From positions 62,001 to 126,000 of the forward strand of contig JAMWET010007215.1 in NCBI GenBank assembly GCA_024036415.1: a stretch of 64,000 nucleotides of DNA, given 5' to 3'. Shown here piece by piece: positions 37,543-50,710 of the stretch (position 1 is its first letter; each line of letters opens with the position of its first letter). Source of the DNA: Prochilodus magdalenae (lineage: Eukaryota; Chordata; Actinopteri; Characiformes; Prochilodontidae). The notes under the pieces were generated by a model. The model was not told the DNA's origin, made no database searches, and saw nothing but the letters and a program-made list of their open reading frames with translations. Made by a program: the position numbers and the translations under genes.

Positions 37543-40396
37543 GTGAGCTTTGTCAGCTGGCCTATATGTGCATCAGTTGCCATTTAGTAGTTAATGTGCT
37601 TGTTTGCAGACATAAATTTGGACTTGTTTTGCACTATAATAACAAACGAAGATAGAAAGAACATCAAGAACCAAATCTTGAGTGAGTTCCCATTTTTTTC
37701 AGGTGGTCCTCAGCCAATAAAACTATTAAAAAGAAATTCATTTTGGAGAGCACATTAAAGAGCTCAGAAAACACATGAGAAATGAGCGAGGGTGAGCAAA
37801 TGACTAATGCAGTATGTGAACCTATGTATATTTATACTGAAGTCATTCTTGGCAATCCGACAGCTATACCTCTGTACAGTACGCACTGCTGTGATCAGCT
37901 CTGGATTCTGTTCAGCTCCAGAGCCTGTCTGCTTCCAAGCCACAGGCGAAAGTCTTAATGAAAATAACATTTGTCTTATGCCTTCACATGCAATTGTGTT
38001 GTACACTAATTAGTCACTTATTGTGTAACGTTTATACCATATAGCGTTTTGTTTAGCCTTTTAAGTGTAGAGTTTGAAGCGGCAGGAAATGTACTTTGTA
38101 AATCTGAAGCTAAGGCACAGCCAAACCGAATGTTTAATTTCTCCTTTATGAAAGACTGGAAGGATGTAATGAATTCCGGTGCAGTTTGAAAATCGGATGC
38201 AAGTAACCTCATGTAACCTGTCTGTAGTCTACGGTTTTCCCAACTGTGTAACAAAATTTGACTAGAACGGTTGATTTTAAGGTTGAGGAATCAAGAGTTG
38301 GTTAAATATTTATTCAGTAGTTAATCAGTATGGTTCATTAGGTAATTAATAGGCCTTTGTTACAGTAAATGGTCTTTTCATACATTAAAGCCGAACTGAA
38401 ATCTGTGCTTACTTTTTCACATTTTGCTAGCTCAAGTTATATTAAGAATGATTCATCATAGTCATATAACACTTTTCCTCAATCATCCATTTAAATGTAA
38501 TGACTTGTGTCTGGCTCTAAAACCTATGACTTTTGGCTATATCATGGTGCACCTCCTCCTTGCATCACCCCCACCCTATCATTCATGCTGGACTAGCTCA
38601 AAGACTCCCTGATACCATGTTTTATTTAACATAATACGTTATGATCTCTGATTCATGCTGGCTTTATGTTGGAGTGCACTGTAAATCTGTAACAATTTTC
38701 TCAAACACAGATAGGTTTGAAAGCTGTCTCATCCATAATGTAGGCAATAACTGGACATGGAAGCACTCGGGTGTGTTTTTGGCCATGCATTCTGTGACAT
38801 TTAGAATCCAGTCATGCACAGGGACTAACATTCGGTCCAATCTTTCAGAAAATAAGTAATTATGTTTTTAAGAGCAATTTTTAATGCCTTTATTCTAATA
38901 GATCATTAGTTATTTGAAAGCCTAGTAGTAGCATCATTGTCTTTTCTGGCTTATTAAAGAGAGAGAGAGAAAGAGAGAGAGACTGCTACTCTTACTGAGA
39001 ATGAGTGCAGAATTGCTGATAAAGAACAAACTTGTGCTTTAGTTAAACAATATGGCTCAAATCTGTGCAAAATAAAACATGATGGTGTTTATGTGGTTTG
39101 TATTGAGTAAATACATAAAAACAAGGAACTCTCTTGCAGCCATGGAGTTCTCTGTGCCTAAACATGGGACACAGCCTCAAAGCAAGTGATAAGTGTGCTA
39201 GCTGTCTAGCATGCACAGAAGCACAGATGTGCTAAATGTTATTGCCTTGTGGTAGCTGGAGGCAACGCTTCACAAATGAACATTTCCACAATATCCAAGT
39301 GCGTCAAATGGACCATACGGTTACTATAAAGCATAATCCTGTCACGGATTCTTGCATACAGGCAACCGATGAATGCATCAGAATGGCACTGGAGGAAAGA
39401 CAAATGATGTTATTCAGAACAAAAGACTGTTATTAATTAGGTTTATTTTGAAATACCTGATTGGGGGGTCTGAAATGTTGAAATGTTTGGTTGTGGGCAG
39501 GGGCAAATATTTCTTAAATAAGATTGCTCTCACTCACTCTTTTAATTTCAGCGGGAACAGTCAGTCCTCCCACTCAACACGCTGGCGAGGGTAATTTGTC
39601 ATACTTAAAAGTGGCTACATACAAAGGGGGCGTCTGCATCCAAGTGAAACACACTTCACAGCCAAAGACAACCGAGGGATGAATGAAGCCCCTTTATTTT
39701 ATAATGTTCTGGTCTCTTTAGGGTAGGCCATGCCAGTGGATTTCAGATTCATGGATTCAGTGCTCGAGACCTAAGCTCTAGGAGAGCCACCTCGAATATG
39801 TCAGTATGAGTCGTGACGGAGAGTGAGGATCCCATACTTTAAAGCAGAATTCAGCTAACCATCATCTTTGGATAGTGATTGATTAATTGACTGATTGTTT
39901 GATTGATTGATTGAGCTGTATTTGCAGTTTGGACATTGTAAAACATAAGATAAATACTATATATATATATATATATACTACTGCATTGTATCTTTTAGAA
40001 ATGACTGATTACTGATAATTCATATGTTAAAAGAGGCATAGAAGGATGACGCCCTAAAGACCAAGAATTGGCTGAAATCTATTGTTCTTCTTGTATTTCC
40101 TTGTATCTGATGACATGTAAATGATTTTTCTTCTAAAACTATGACAACTTTAAAGTGGTTTTCACGCAATAGTCCACCACTTGAATGTTTCCAAATCACT
40201 TGGCTTTTTATCCCTTTAGAAAAATTAACAAAGCAGACAAGCAACTGTTGTCATTTTCTTGGCCAGAACTATCCATACAGGATTCCACTACTCAGTGCTT
40301 TTCCCACAAGTATCCAATCACTGTCCTACCACCGATCTGGCTTGATTTCTCCATTTATTGGTGCACGTGTTTGTGTAGTGTTGGAATCTCTCTTAC

Positions 40397-40474
40397 CGAA
40401 GTCACTGGCGCAGAAGTGTTCCATTACTGTGTCAGCCTTTAGTTCATTGTCACAAGGTGGACATGCTTTAGAAG
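40397..40474 (-). CDS. sfrp5: sfrp5 coding exon 2
   Basis: A 78-bp exon between acceptor 'ttcttacag' (ending at 40475) and donor 'gtaaga' (starting at 40396). It completes an alanine codon with exon 1 and encodes 'SKACPPCDNELKADTVMEHF' then 'CASDF', residues 178-203. These residues link the CRD to the NTR domain and supply cysteines C182, C185 and C199. Family members have an exon of this kind with the same 'CPPCD' and 'CASDF' motifs. It is too short to be seen as an independent reading frame and was found by matching the phases of exons 1 and 3. Confidence 0.95.
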
Positions 40475-42921
40475 CTGTAAGAAAACAGAAAAAGGAAGAA
40501 TAGGAAGAAGAAGAAAATTATTATCTGAGTATTTGATTAACTGTGCTGCCTTTCAGTGATCCATTGTCTTTATATTTCAGTCTCATCCAGGATTGACACA
40601 AAGTTAACATGAGAGAGATATAGGCCTACAATAAAGCTCACCACAGCACTAAGCACTTTGTAAATTCCGGCTTGTCAGATGCTATTTTCTGCAGGGAGGA
40701 AATGTCGAACAGGACTGTGCTGCAATGTTTGCACTGCAATTAAGGTGATGAAAATGTTTGAATCTAGATATCTGTATGTTTTCAGTGAACAGGCATGGCA
40801 AAAATCTCCTGGAAAAGTTCCCTTTTCAGAATTCAACTTTGTTAGACACAAGTCATTTGTTAAAGAAGTAACATAAGCGCTTTACCGGGTGGTGGGCCAT
40901 CATCATGAAAACAATCAGACAAAATTGCTTGCATCGAGACTAATCAAAAACCAATCAGATATTTATCACAGAATCTGTTGTCCCTTTTAGGACATTGATG
41001 AATCTTAACGGTGATCATGCTCTTGCCTTTGCACCCAAAGACTGTGGAACAGTTTACCATCATCTATTAGGCAAGCTCATTCCTTCTCTGATTTCAGGGC
41101 AGGTCTTAAAAGTGAGCTTGCTTTTGAACAGGGTTGACGGATGAGGGTACTGTTGTGTGTTGTTCTCGTGTCTTGCTGTCTAAGCCATAGTTTTATTTGC
41201 CATATGTCTTTTCTGGCTTACACTATGTACAAGACTTTGGTCGAAACAAGCTATTTCAAGTGAGCTTTCTAAGTAAAACATACTTACATTTCCCTATTAA
41301 CCTATTGTCCCCAGAAGGGTTGAGTGATCTGGGGAATTTATCTAAATGTTATTTTCTGTCCAGTATCATGACAGTGATTTAAATGGCAAATATTTTCAAT
41401 TAAGATTAAATGAAGATCTAGGTCGGTTTTTTGGCCGGGAAGACCAGCATATCCACTTTTTTCTGGCTTGAGGCTGATTGCTGAATGCAAAGCGTGCCAG
41501 ACTGCCAGTTATTTGTTTTCATGTTGTCATGTACACAGCACATGGGTAATTGGTTGCTTCTGATTGATCTAATTCATCTACAAGCACAAGCCTTGTTTTC
41601 ACAGGCTCTGTGTTGTTAGATAGAATTTTGCCAAACCTTTGCAAAAACAATGGACCTCATTCACCAATATGATCCTGAGTTTATTTCTTCTTGAGAAGAA
41701 TAGGTTCTAAGAAAAGGTTTATGTCCAAATGTGTGCTTTTAAACTACAGAATTTTTCACACCTTGGCGCTGAAAAAAATTGTTTCATGTAAGAACAAATC
41801 CTAAATAGGAAAAGGGTGGTTGATGTCAGAATCTTATTGAAAACTGCAAAAATGTATTATAAGAAGAAATTTCTTCTTAAAAACAAATGGTCAGTAAGGC
41901 CCAATTTTATCAAAGTGCTCTCTTAAATCCATTAATATTTTAGTCACAAGCAACAGATCTTAGATTTTGCAAACTTCTAAACCATATTGTGAATGTAACA
42001 TTTATTTAAGCTTTGGCACTTTGCTAACTATTGTGACTTCCAGCTTGTTCCCCAGCTTTCCTTGTGTGTCTTTGCATTCTAATGGAGTCTAATGTGTGCA
42101 GAGAGCAGTGGAGGCATGCGGGGCACACCACTCTGCAACTCTCAAACAGAGGCTAAAGGCCAATGCTAATGGTGCTTAATCCATAGCTTTCAGAATAATG
42201 AGTGCGACCACTTCTGGCAACTGGATGTTTGATTTCCTCTGTGTGAAAGGAAAGCCATGCACTTCCGTTTATTCCTCAAAGACAAGCAGATCTTGACAAG
42301 CCTATGTGGCTATAAACACTTTGATGAAGGCTTTCTACAAAAATGTACTTTGTTCCAGGCCATTGGTGTGAAAGTGGTGGTCTGCCAAATCCATAATGTT
42401 GTACTGTACAGGCCTGCCAGAGTCTAACAGCTCAAGTTGAGCTAATGCAAAGAGTCACTGGCCTACTAGTGTACTATAGCCAGAGGTTGTCAGCACAGTC
42501 TTGTGTTTTAATAGGCTTTAACAAAGGTTGACCAAAATATATTTGGCCTCATGAAGTCTCAGGTCATAGTATGAAAACAGGATTCGTTTCTGGTAGTCAT
42601 GGGAAAAGGTTTGAAATGTTCATATCTTAAACGCTAAACTGATTCAGAGAGACAGAGTGATAAAGGATGTACTTTCTGACATTCAACAAAGCACCATGTC
42701 AACAATGAAAGCCAAGTGCTTGTGTATAAGAATGTGATATGACATTTTACTATACGATACCGGCTATGACACTTACATAAGCTTATCCTATCAACTGGTG
42801 TAACCTTACACAGATGTTTTTAAATGCTTATTGCATTAAGCCATAATATGTTATAATGACTGCTTTAGCTAACTTTAATAAAAAAGTGTCAAACTCAAAG
42901 AGGATGTCAAATCTTATATCT

Positions 42922-42925
<4 letters not shown>

Positions 42926-43009
<84 letters not shown>

Positions 43010-43010
43010 T
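42926..43010. repeat. (TA)n microsatellite in sfrp5 intron 1
   Basis: About 40 TA units broken by two 'tacata' variants. It directly abuts the Tc1 remnant that follows. Confidence 0.97.
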
Positions 43011-43380
43011 AAGCTTCAATTGTGTCTCTCAGTATGGTTTCAGCATCTCGGAATGGAGTTGTAGAGGTTCTCCTATTTGTGTCCTGTGCTAATCCATCCC
43101 ATGCAGCTTGAATATTCTCACACAGCTCCTGCAGATTTTGTGGTAGGGGTGGAGGGAGACCAGACCTTCTGAACATAAGATGAGTGATAACAAACCATTC
43201 ATCTTGGCGCTGACCACGATGCCTCCACACACAGATTTGTTCGACATCTCCACCGAGATAAAAGCTGGACTCGTCCCTGAAGATGACTCGTTGCCATACT
43301 GAGTCATTCCATGACAGTCTGGCACAACTCCACTGGCATTTTTGGCGATGCTGATGTGGTGTTACGGGCAGTCGTTGTAA
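43011..43380 (-). mobile_element. Internally deleted Tc1-like remnant, copy C (in sfrp5 intron 1)
   Basis: The best preserved of three related copies. On the minus strand it encodes 'FRDESSFYLGGDVEQ' (the D of the first catalytic motif, near 43270), 'ICVWRHRGQRQDEWFV', then 'LPPPLPQNLQELCENIQAAW' and 'DAETILRDTIEA'. The stretch that should carry the second aspartate and the glutamate is missing. The same gap is found in copies A (24655-24960) and B (32140-32370), so the family probably spread as a deletion derivative mobilised by a full-length relative. Confidence 0.75.
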
Positions 43381-43779
43381 TGACTATAAAAACGTATTTC
43401 TTCGTAATTTTGCTTACTTTAAGAAATATGCTTGAAAAGAACACTGCAGTCTAGGTTATGGGCTGGTCAGTCCATCAGGCCAGCTCTGAATCCTTTCAGT
43501 ATAATTGATGACTTCAATTGGTGAGCTGTCTTCTTACAGTGGTAGGAGGAGAGCTGTGTATTTATTCAGATATGAAGCAAGGCTGGAAGTGAAATATAAA
43601 ATATACCCTCTGTTAATCTGATGGTGGCAATGCAGGTGGTGTGTCAGTTCCTGCATGGTTGTTATGTTTTCATAGTTCTATGCTGGTCATATAGTCTCCA
43701 GAAATATATCCAGAAAATTAAATCATGCGTGCTTTAAATATGTTTTGACCAGAAATCAAATAAATTACTTTTGAATACA

Positions 43780-44027
43780 TTCTTAAAAAATAAGCCTTTG
43801 TTTTCGAAAGCAGATTCTTAATTATAGAGCGTTCTCAATGGTTCCTGCAGAGATCTTCCAGGAAAAAATGGATTAATTATATTATGTGGAAGTTCCTTAA
43901 ACTTCAAGGGTTGTTTTAAACATCTCATTTATAAGACAGATTGTTTAAAAACATATACTGAAACTTTAGAGAGTTGTTCTGCTGTGGCTCCAAAGTACTT
44001 TTATAAGCTCATTCATTTTTAAGAGTG
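43780..44027. mobile_element. 'ggttctt' family MITE in sfrp5 intron 1
   Basis: Left terminus 'cattcttaaaaaataagcct' and right terminus 'cattcatttttaagagtgca' are imperfect inverted repeats of the 'acactcttaaaaat' type. The inside carries degraded 'ggttc.tgcagagatcttcc' and 'ggaagttccttaaa' words. Non-coding. Confidence 0.55.
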
Positions 44028-47000
44028 CAGAAAACACATTAAACATGAAGAAACATGCATTTTCACTGTGCCCTCCGCTGGAGCCCCATGTTCCTGTGTG
44101 AACACTAACATTCTTTTAAGTAATGTCATTCTTTGCTGTTTGCTCTTTCCTCTTGCTGATTCCCTTATTGCTAATGCCAGCAGTATTGCTGTAAAGTGTT
44201 GCGTGCTCCATCTGTGGACCTTTAGGTCTTCTATCACCTCGTTGATCTACTAAACAGAGAGGTTTGGAGCTCCTCAGGATGTGGCTTGTGAGGATTTGGA
44301 AAAGCTACCCCTTAAAACAGCTAAAAATACAGAAACTCCCATTCCTAAGAGGCTGTTTGAGTTGAACAAACCATGATCACTTGTATCATCTGGTTGGCGA
44401 GAGTCACAGGGTCCCTCCTGGAAGTGCTCTAGATCTTTTTTTCACACTGTGAATAAACATGATTTTGTCATTTGCTCACCACAACATCTATAACCCTTTG
44501 CTCCAGCTAAGACAACAGAAACGCCTGGTGGCAGGCAGTTACACGGCTCCCTGCCTGATTCCCCCTTCCAGGTTAAAAAGCGAGGGTCAGGGTTTATCAC
44601 CTCAGTCACAAGCGCAACCACAGTGGAAGATAATAAGCAGGGTCAGAGTTCAGCAGGCTTTAGTGCTCGGGTTGTGGGGAACTGAACCCCCTCTGTGAGC
44701 ACTAACCAGCATTTGGTGCCGGAGCACAAATTCCCATACATTCCCCGAAAGCGCTGCCAGCCAGTGGGTCAGAGATGCGATTGTCTTCTGATGACACTCT
44801 TTCCGAGCAAAGAGAACTCTGGGATTTCGCTCATGGCACCATCCCTAACTCGGCATGAGAGACACACTCTTGAAGCTGTAACGTCTTATTTGAACTGCAG
44901 AGTAATTTATTCACTTTCGCAGGGTGGTTTATTGGCAGTCTGCCTTCTTGAAGCAGAGCCAAGGCATGTGTCTGAAGAGCAAGCAGTGGGAATTCTGCAA
45001 ACTGAGTTTCTGTGTGTGCTGAGGATTGACTGATTGATTCACATTAGTAGACCGACACAAGTTATTTACAGCTGATTAGCTCAAGAGTTTTGTTGGATGT
45101 TTCCCGATTGCTCTGTCATTTTCTTGTAAAGTTCTTTCTTTCTCTTATTGGTACTTAGTCAACAAGCGAACGAGACTAACTATTTCTGTCATAAGCACAT
45201 TACACATGACAACAAATGTTTAATCTCTTAAACTCCAGACTGCTTGTTGTGTTGACACTTTTTATACAGTAACTACCATGAATTATTCAGTAACTTCGGA
45301 CTATGAAACTAACACTTGTTTTGTTGTGCTTCATTAAACTACACAATTTGTTTATTTCTAAATGACAATAACACATTCACCATACATGTAATTCACTATT
45401 ATTGTTTATTTGCTGAATTTAGCAAATACAATAATAAACATTACCAATTAAAAATGGCCTATGCAAATGTTATACCACATTTTATACATTATGTTTTATT
45501 TTTTTCCACTTGGTATATAGACAGAAATTGTGCTGTACAAAATGTAGGAAATAGTCATATTTAAGTTTGCTCCATGTAGAAGGGAATTACAACTTAAGCT
45601 GTTTCTTTGATTGGGGGTGTTTAAACTTCTGGGTTTGATGAAAGTTGCTAAAAATAATAATGAAACCATGAGGCATCTCAAAACATGATATGAACTTCTT
45701 GTTGCATGGTATTTAACTTTCAGCATACAGCAAACGTACCAAAAATGCCTGCTTGATTACAGAATAACTTTTTAAAATTAAGTTTTAATTTAAAAAGACC
45801 ATGTACTGAGCAGCACTGCTGCCTTGGTTTGTTTACAACACATCTATGCTGAAATAGGAAACCTGATGTAATAAGCTCTAGTTATATATCACATGCTGAG
45901 AAGCCCAAGCTCAAGATTGCAGCCTACCCACTGTTTACTGGGACATTTCCTGAAGGCTGCTGCACGGTGAGCAGTGAGCCATAAGGATGTTTTGGAGGTT
46001 TTTGAGGAATGGAGTCTAATTTGAGGACTGTCACTGACTATGTCGCCACGGCTGAATGTGGTTTGTTGGCCTGCTTTCCGCTGTCAAACTGAAGCCAAAG
46101 GTCTTCACTTAAGACATAGCATCCTTTTAAGCCTTTGTGTGTGTGTTTCTAGAGAGGTTTCCCTCACATTTCTGCAGAAGAGAAGTTTTGTTTTTTTTTT
46201 CTAAGGAAAAACGTTCCATTTAGATTACTCAGAGGTCATAATTTTATGGCTCATTTGGACCATTGAAGTTATGAGCAGTAACACATATGACATAAAACAT
46301 TACGATGCTTAGGGTGAAATACGGCGTGTAATTTATGTCACAAATCCCAACACATCTGTTTAAATGTGCATGGTGCATAGACAGAGGCTGGTTTAAATAT
46401 CTCCCCCTCAAGCGACCCTCTAGGGGTCCTAAAAACACAGTGCATTCTGCTTTCACTGAGATCCTATGAATAATAGAATGTACATTTTCTAAAAAGATAA
46501 AGAGCGCTCTCCATAGTCTAGTATTGATGTTGTCCCTAGTGCTTGTGGCTTACATCAACCAAAAGAATTAGCTGAGTGCACTACAATACAGGACATCTAC
46601 TGAAAGCAATAGCAGGCACAACCACACAACCTAAATGTTATTTGACTGTTGTTTTGACATTGTAGTTCTTGTAGTTTAGCCTTACTGTCTCAAATATAAC
46701 AGTACCGAAAGGATGCCATAGAAGAACCACATTTTGATGGATTTTTAATACTGTCGCTGTCCAGTAGAAGTTATTCCAGCTCATTCTGGAGCATTTCTTT
46801 TCATCACAAATCTTTCACACAATGTAAATGAGAGCAGCTGCATAGAAAATATTTCTGGTCTACCAGCAATATAATATAAAGGTTCCAATTCATGATGTTT
46901 GCTAAAGCCATATGTTCAAGCCAAGAATCACTGAACCTTTATTTCAAAGAGTGTATAGATGTTACATGTGCATTCTTCAGTTACTTTTCCTCCCCACCAT

Positions 47001-49706
47001 TGTTGAAAAAAGAAAAGCATAAAAAAAAAAATACTTCAACTTATTCAACCAACAGTAAATTGATTAGAATTGATGAGTCACTGCTTTAACAGTGGTCACT
47101 TTTGTTACTCAGTCAGTTTGGCTTTGGATTTGAGAGAACATGTCTCATGCCTCACTTTTGAAAAATGCTCTTCTGTTAGAATAATTAATGTCTGAAGAAA
47201 GCCCCCTCGCTTTGCTCCTCCACTTTAGAAATGCCATTTACCAGAGTGTATCCATCATTTAGCTCTGGCGGTCTCTAGATATCATCTCAGAAACATGGAT
47301 CCTGGCTGTGAACTGGCCTCCCTGGACTTCACCTAAGACCACAGAAGAAAAATTCCTACGCTTTCCATGGGCTGCTGCTTAGTGTGCACTGGAGTTATGC
47401 TCTTCTCCAGCCTGCTGGTAATGGTCCAGACTAGGCCATGTCAAGTGTGTTTGTGTTGCCATGCTATCTGCAGACTGCTGTTTCAGATCATTGTGGACCC
47501 TTACCCAAACAGACATTGATGCGAGCGATTGGCTGCTCTCCAGCTGCGAGGTGGAAAGTGAATTTTACTCTGTTCTGCTAGATTTTACACAAACACTCGA
47601 ACCATGCAATGTCATGTAATTGCAGAATGGCTACACCGTGAACCGGGCCTCATAGAGCTAGCTAAGAGAGCACTAAATGACTCTGGACGACTCATGATTA
47701 TGGTTATGTGGTCAGTGTGTTAGGGAATTCTGCACAGCATTTAAGAGAGATTACTGTAACAACAGAAGGCAAGTTACTTAACTAGGAACAGGTAGTTAAA
47801 TATCAGAAAACAGAGTAAAACAGAAATATATATTTTTATAACCCACTTTGCTGGAAAACATTCTATATCAGCAGAACAGTAGAAGTAGGTATATTTTACA
47901 ATATAAAGCAGTACTATATATATACATATACATATACATACACACCCCTTTGCCCATATACTGCTTTGCCCATATTTGTGAAAAATGAACATCCCCTAAA
48001 GACACTGTTCTGCTACACAGTAAATCGCCAGGGTCTTGTTAATGTCTTCAGAGTTAAATGAACCTCGGCAGACTTCTCCTGAGCTCAGAGGTACAGCTAA
48101 AAGTTCACACTATATCGCTGCTGTTGGAACAAACCCCCAGACTTCCAAAATGATAACTTTACAGGAGAAGGAAAAACGTACTTTACATTTAATGCAAACC
48201 AGCATTTTTTCTTAGTAGTTTCAGGCCCTTTTCTTTTCTCCTTTCATCACGAAATTTTCCCACAATATAAAGACCAGTCAGCATTTTCAAACTGTCCAAA
48301 ATGGAAAGCAACAAAAATGCAATTAACCGTTTTTGTATACAATATGTAAATTTATATGTAATTTCCCTTATAGCAAGTTCTTTAGATCAATGAAATATAT
48401 GAGCAAAATAAAATCATTTCTCAGTATCATAGGACTACATGAACATTATCCATTTTGTATCACTTTCTTTCAGTTTGCAGACGCAGAACAGAGCTACCTT
48501 TGTTTTACTAAGGTCTCTCCTTGTTTAGTATTCTGTATACTGCATACTTATTATAATGCAGCTCTTAAAAGAAGTGAAAAAGCCCTAAATGCTGAGTCCT
48601 GCACTCTGAAAAGAAAAGAATGCCCCATGCTTGTATATCATTTTGCTCGTCTTTGTTTATTATGTCTGCAAATGTTCTAAATATCGACTCAAGAGGAGCA
48701 CACTTCTCAAAACTTCCCATGGCTGTGTACTCTCACTCCTCTTCTGTTCTCCTGTTCTCCTTCTTTCAGCTCCTATCTCCATTCTTTTCCATCTTCAATG
48801 ACGCTGACTAATGTACGACCATCCAGACTAATTAGTGTCCCACAGTAATTGGCTCCCTGGCTAATTGGCTACCTAACTGCCAGATTAAACAAAAGAAGAG
48901 AAAGGCCAGACACAACAGGAATTGCCCCTTCACATTCCAAATGAGATTCCGTTTTTAGATAGCGAAGGCTCAAAGTACTTAGTGTCTTGGGAAGCATACA
49001 GTGAATTCCCTTTCTTAATTTTCTCAAGACACTCACAACCTACAAGGATAATGTGCAGGAATGGGAAAGAAGATTTGGTGGCTTTGTTTTTTTTGGTTCA
49101 CAAAAGCAAGTATGGCCAGTAGTTTATGTGTGGCCACTGCTGCACCTTACTCAACAATACTTAAAATGCTTTTTTGAGTTTTTATTCTAAGTGTAGAAAT
49201 ACAGAGGCCATTTTCTTATTTGTTGGTTCGATAGTTACTGTTGATAGTTGGAAGGTTAGATTTCAGTGCTTATTTTTGGTTTAGATTTATTGATAGTCAT
49301 GGTTTACTCATAGACAACAGTCATTATATCACCAACAGTTCCTGAGCGATGGAGTTTGAGGTATTTCTGTGATATTTGGACAGATTCTTTTAGGAAATGA
49401 GATTTTGTTACTCTGCAGTTTGTTTTGGCTGTTTTAATGCAATCCTTGACTAGTCATTATTTTGCATACAGAGTTTACTTTACAGTTGCATATACCTCGC
49501 ATTAACCCATACACTTCTTTGTATTTCCACATGCTGTCAAAAACTGCTATGCAATAAACTATGGAAAGTTATGATAAGGTCATCTGGACCTGGTATGTTA
49601 GCTGTTTTCAGTGCCTGTAAGAATAATTTTTGATTTGCATGCAGTGGACAACATTATACAAGACAGACCTCAAAACTAATGACTTCAAGCTTAATTAGAG
49701 CCCTAC

Positions 49707-50238
49707 CTGGGGTCTGAGTGGCATGGTTCCCAGAGAACTGCATGGGGATGCAGAGGTCATTATCGAGGGGGAACTTTTCGCACTGGAGCATCTCTGGCCA
49801 GGGAAAGCCATAGGTCTCCATGACTGGAGCGCAGCTGTCTCTGACGGCCTCGCACAGTGAACGGCAGGGGTAGATGGGACGGTCCAGGCACACTGGGGCG
49901 AACAGAGAACAGAGGAACACCTGTGTGTCGGCATGGCAACGCTTGGCCAGCAGGGGCACCCAGCTTCCCGCCTGCTGCTGCACCTCGGGCATGGTCTCGT
50001 GGTCCAGCAGGTTGGGCAGCCGCATCTTCTTGTAGCCCACAGTGTAGCAGAGGCGCAGATCAGTCGGGATGTCCACACACTGAGGCTGCTTGGCGTAGAA
50101 GCGCCCGTTTTGAAAGTTGTCGGACTGCCAGCTGTAATAGTCGTACTCCTCTGCTGAGGAACCTAAACTGATGAAGAAAAGTCCTAGAGCCAATGTTAGC
50201 AACCTGGGCATGCACACATGCTTCTTCTGTCCAGCCAT
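49707..50238 (-). CDS. sfrp5: sfrp5 coding exon 1 (signal peptide and frizzled CRD)
   Basis: Secreted frizzled-related proteins are extracellular Wnt modulators that bind Wnt ligands through a frizzled-like cysteine-rich domain. The spliced product is 312 residues, against about 317 in mammalian SFRP5. The ATG at 50238 opens a signal peptide with a hydrophobic core at residues 13-26 and likely cleavage near 'GSSA|EEYDYY'. The CRD holds all ten cysteines: C54, C64, C101, C110, C117, C125, C129, C136, C153, C163. Signature words are 'FLCSLFAPVCLDRPIYPCR', 'MRLPNLLDHE' and 'YGFPWPEMLQCEKFPLDNDL'. The latter, 'EEYDYYSWQ' and 'LAKRCH' favour SFRP5 over SFRP1. The exon ends 'ccag' at 49707 before 'gtaggg', in phase 1. 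Its GC content is far above the flanks. No other gene neighbours it in the window. Confidence 0.95.
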
Positions 50239-50599
50239 GCTCCTGAAGTTCTACTGTAAGTCAGAAGGAAGTGGGGAAAGTGGTATAAAAAAATAAACCC
50301 AAAAATAATCCTTTTCTTCTTGGCTCAGGAATAAGAATATATAATGGAAAAGCTGTGGAATGATGTAAGGTATCTTGTAGTATGCTCCTCTTTGCTTTTT
50401 GTTCTGTGTTGTCCTGTTAATCTTCCACTCTAGGAGGCTCCTGACCTTCAGTGCTTCAGGTGGCTTTTGAAGCTCTAACTGCTGTGCTCTTTTCTAGTCT
50501 AACTGAGGTGCACTTAGAGTATATGAAGAGGAGTGGATAGCTGGCCTTACCAACCGACAGCCCCCTAGCAAAGCAGTGAGTCCACTCCACCTCCCACAG

Positions 50600-50650
50600 G
50601 CTTCTCCTGTCCTCATGTAGCCCCGCCTCCCCAATCCACAACCAACTGCT
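50600..50650 (-). promoter_or_regulatory. Possible sfrp5 promoter-proximal GC box / CCAAT region
   Basis: About 370-400 bp upstream of the sfrp5 ATG the plus strand reads 'agccccgcctccccaatcca', a GC-box-like 'ccccgcctcccc' overlapping a CCAAT word. The surrounding 50540-50710 region is GC-richer than the rest of the flank. No clear TATA box was found at a suitable distance, and the transcription start is unknown. Confidence 0.3.
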
Positions 50651-50710
50651 GCATAGTGGGCGGCACCCTGGCCTGCACTGGCAATCCCCCCCCCCAGTTC
50701 AGACACTCCT

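Larger units (their letters stand above)
34156..40396 (-). other. sfrp5 intron 2
   Basis: About 6.2 kb with a consensus donor ('ttcg|gtaaga') and a pyrimidine-rich acceptor, phase 1. It contains a MITE at 36363-36664, a long (TA)n array near 37.4-37.5 kb and otherwise unrecognised AT-rich DNA. No nested gene was seen. Confidence 0.85.
40475..49706 (-). other. sfrp5 intron 1
   Basis: About 9.2 kb, phase 1, donor 'ccag|gtaggg' and acceptor 'ttacag'. It contains a (TA)n array, a Tc1-like remnant (43.0-43.4 kb) and a MITE (43.8-44.0 kb). Segments 44460-45030 and 47180-47760 are less AT-rich and unique-looking; they could hold regulatory elements, but nothing specific is visible. Confidence 0.85.

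Noticed and set aside
44695..45033. 112-codon plus-strand open frame within sfrp5 intron 1
   Set aside because: Unique-looking sequence but no domain or gene signals; antisense to the host gene and without support.
48333..48680. 115-codon plus-strand open frame
   Set aside because: AT-rich chance frame, no motif, inside sfrp5 intron 1.
49857..50171. Frames on both strands overlapping sfrp5 exon 1
   Set aside because: Shadow frames caused by the GC-rich coding exon; the minus-strand CRD frame explains the sequence.
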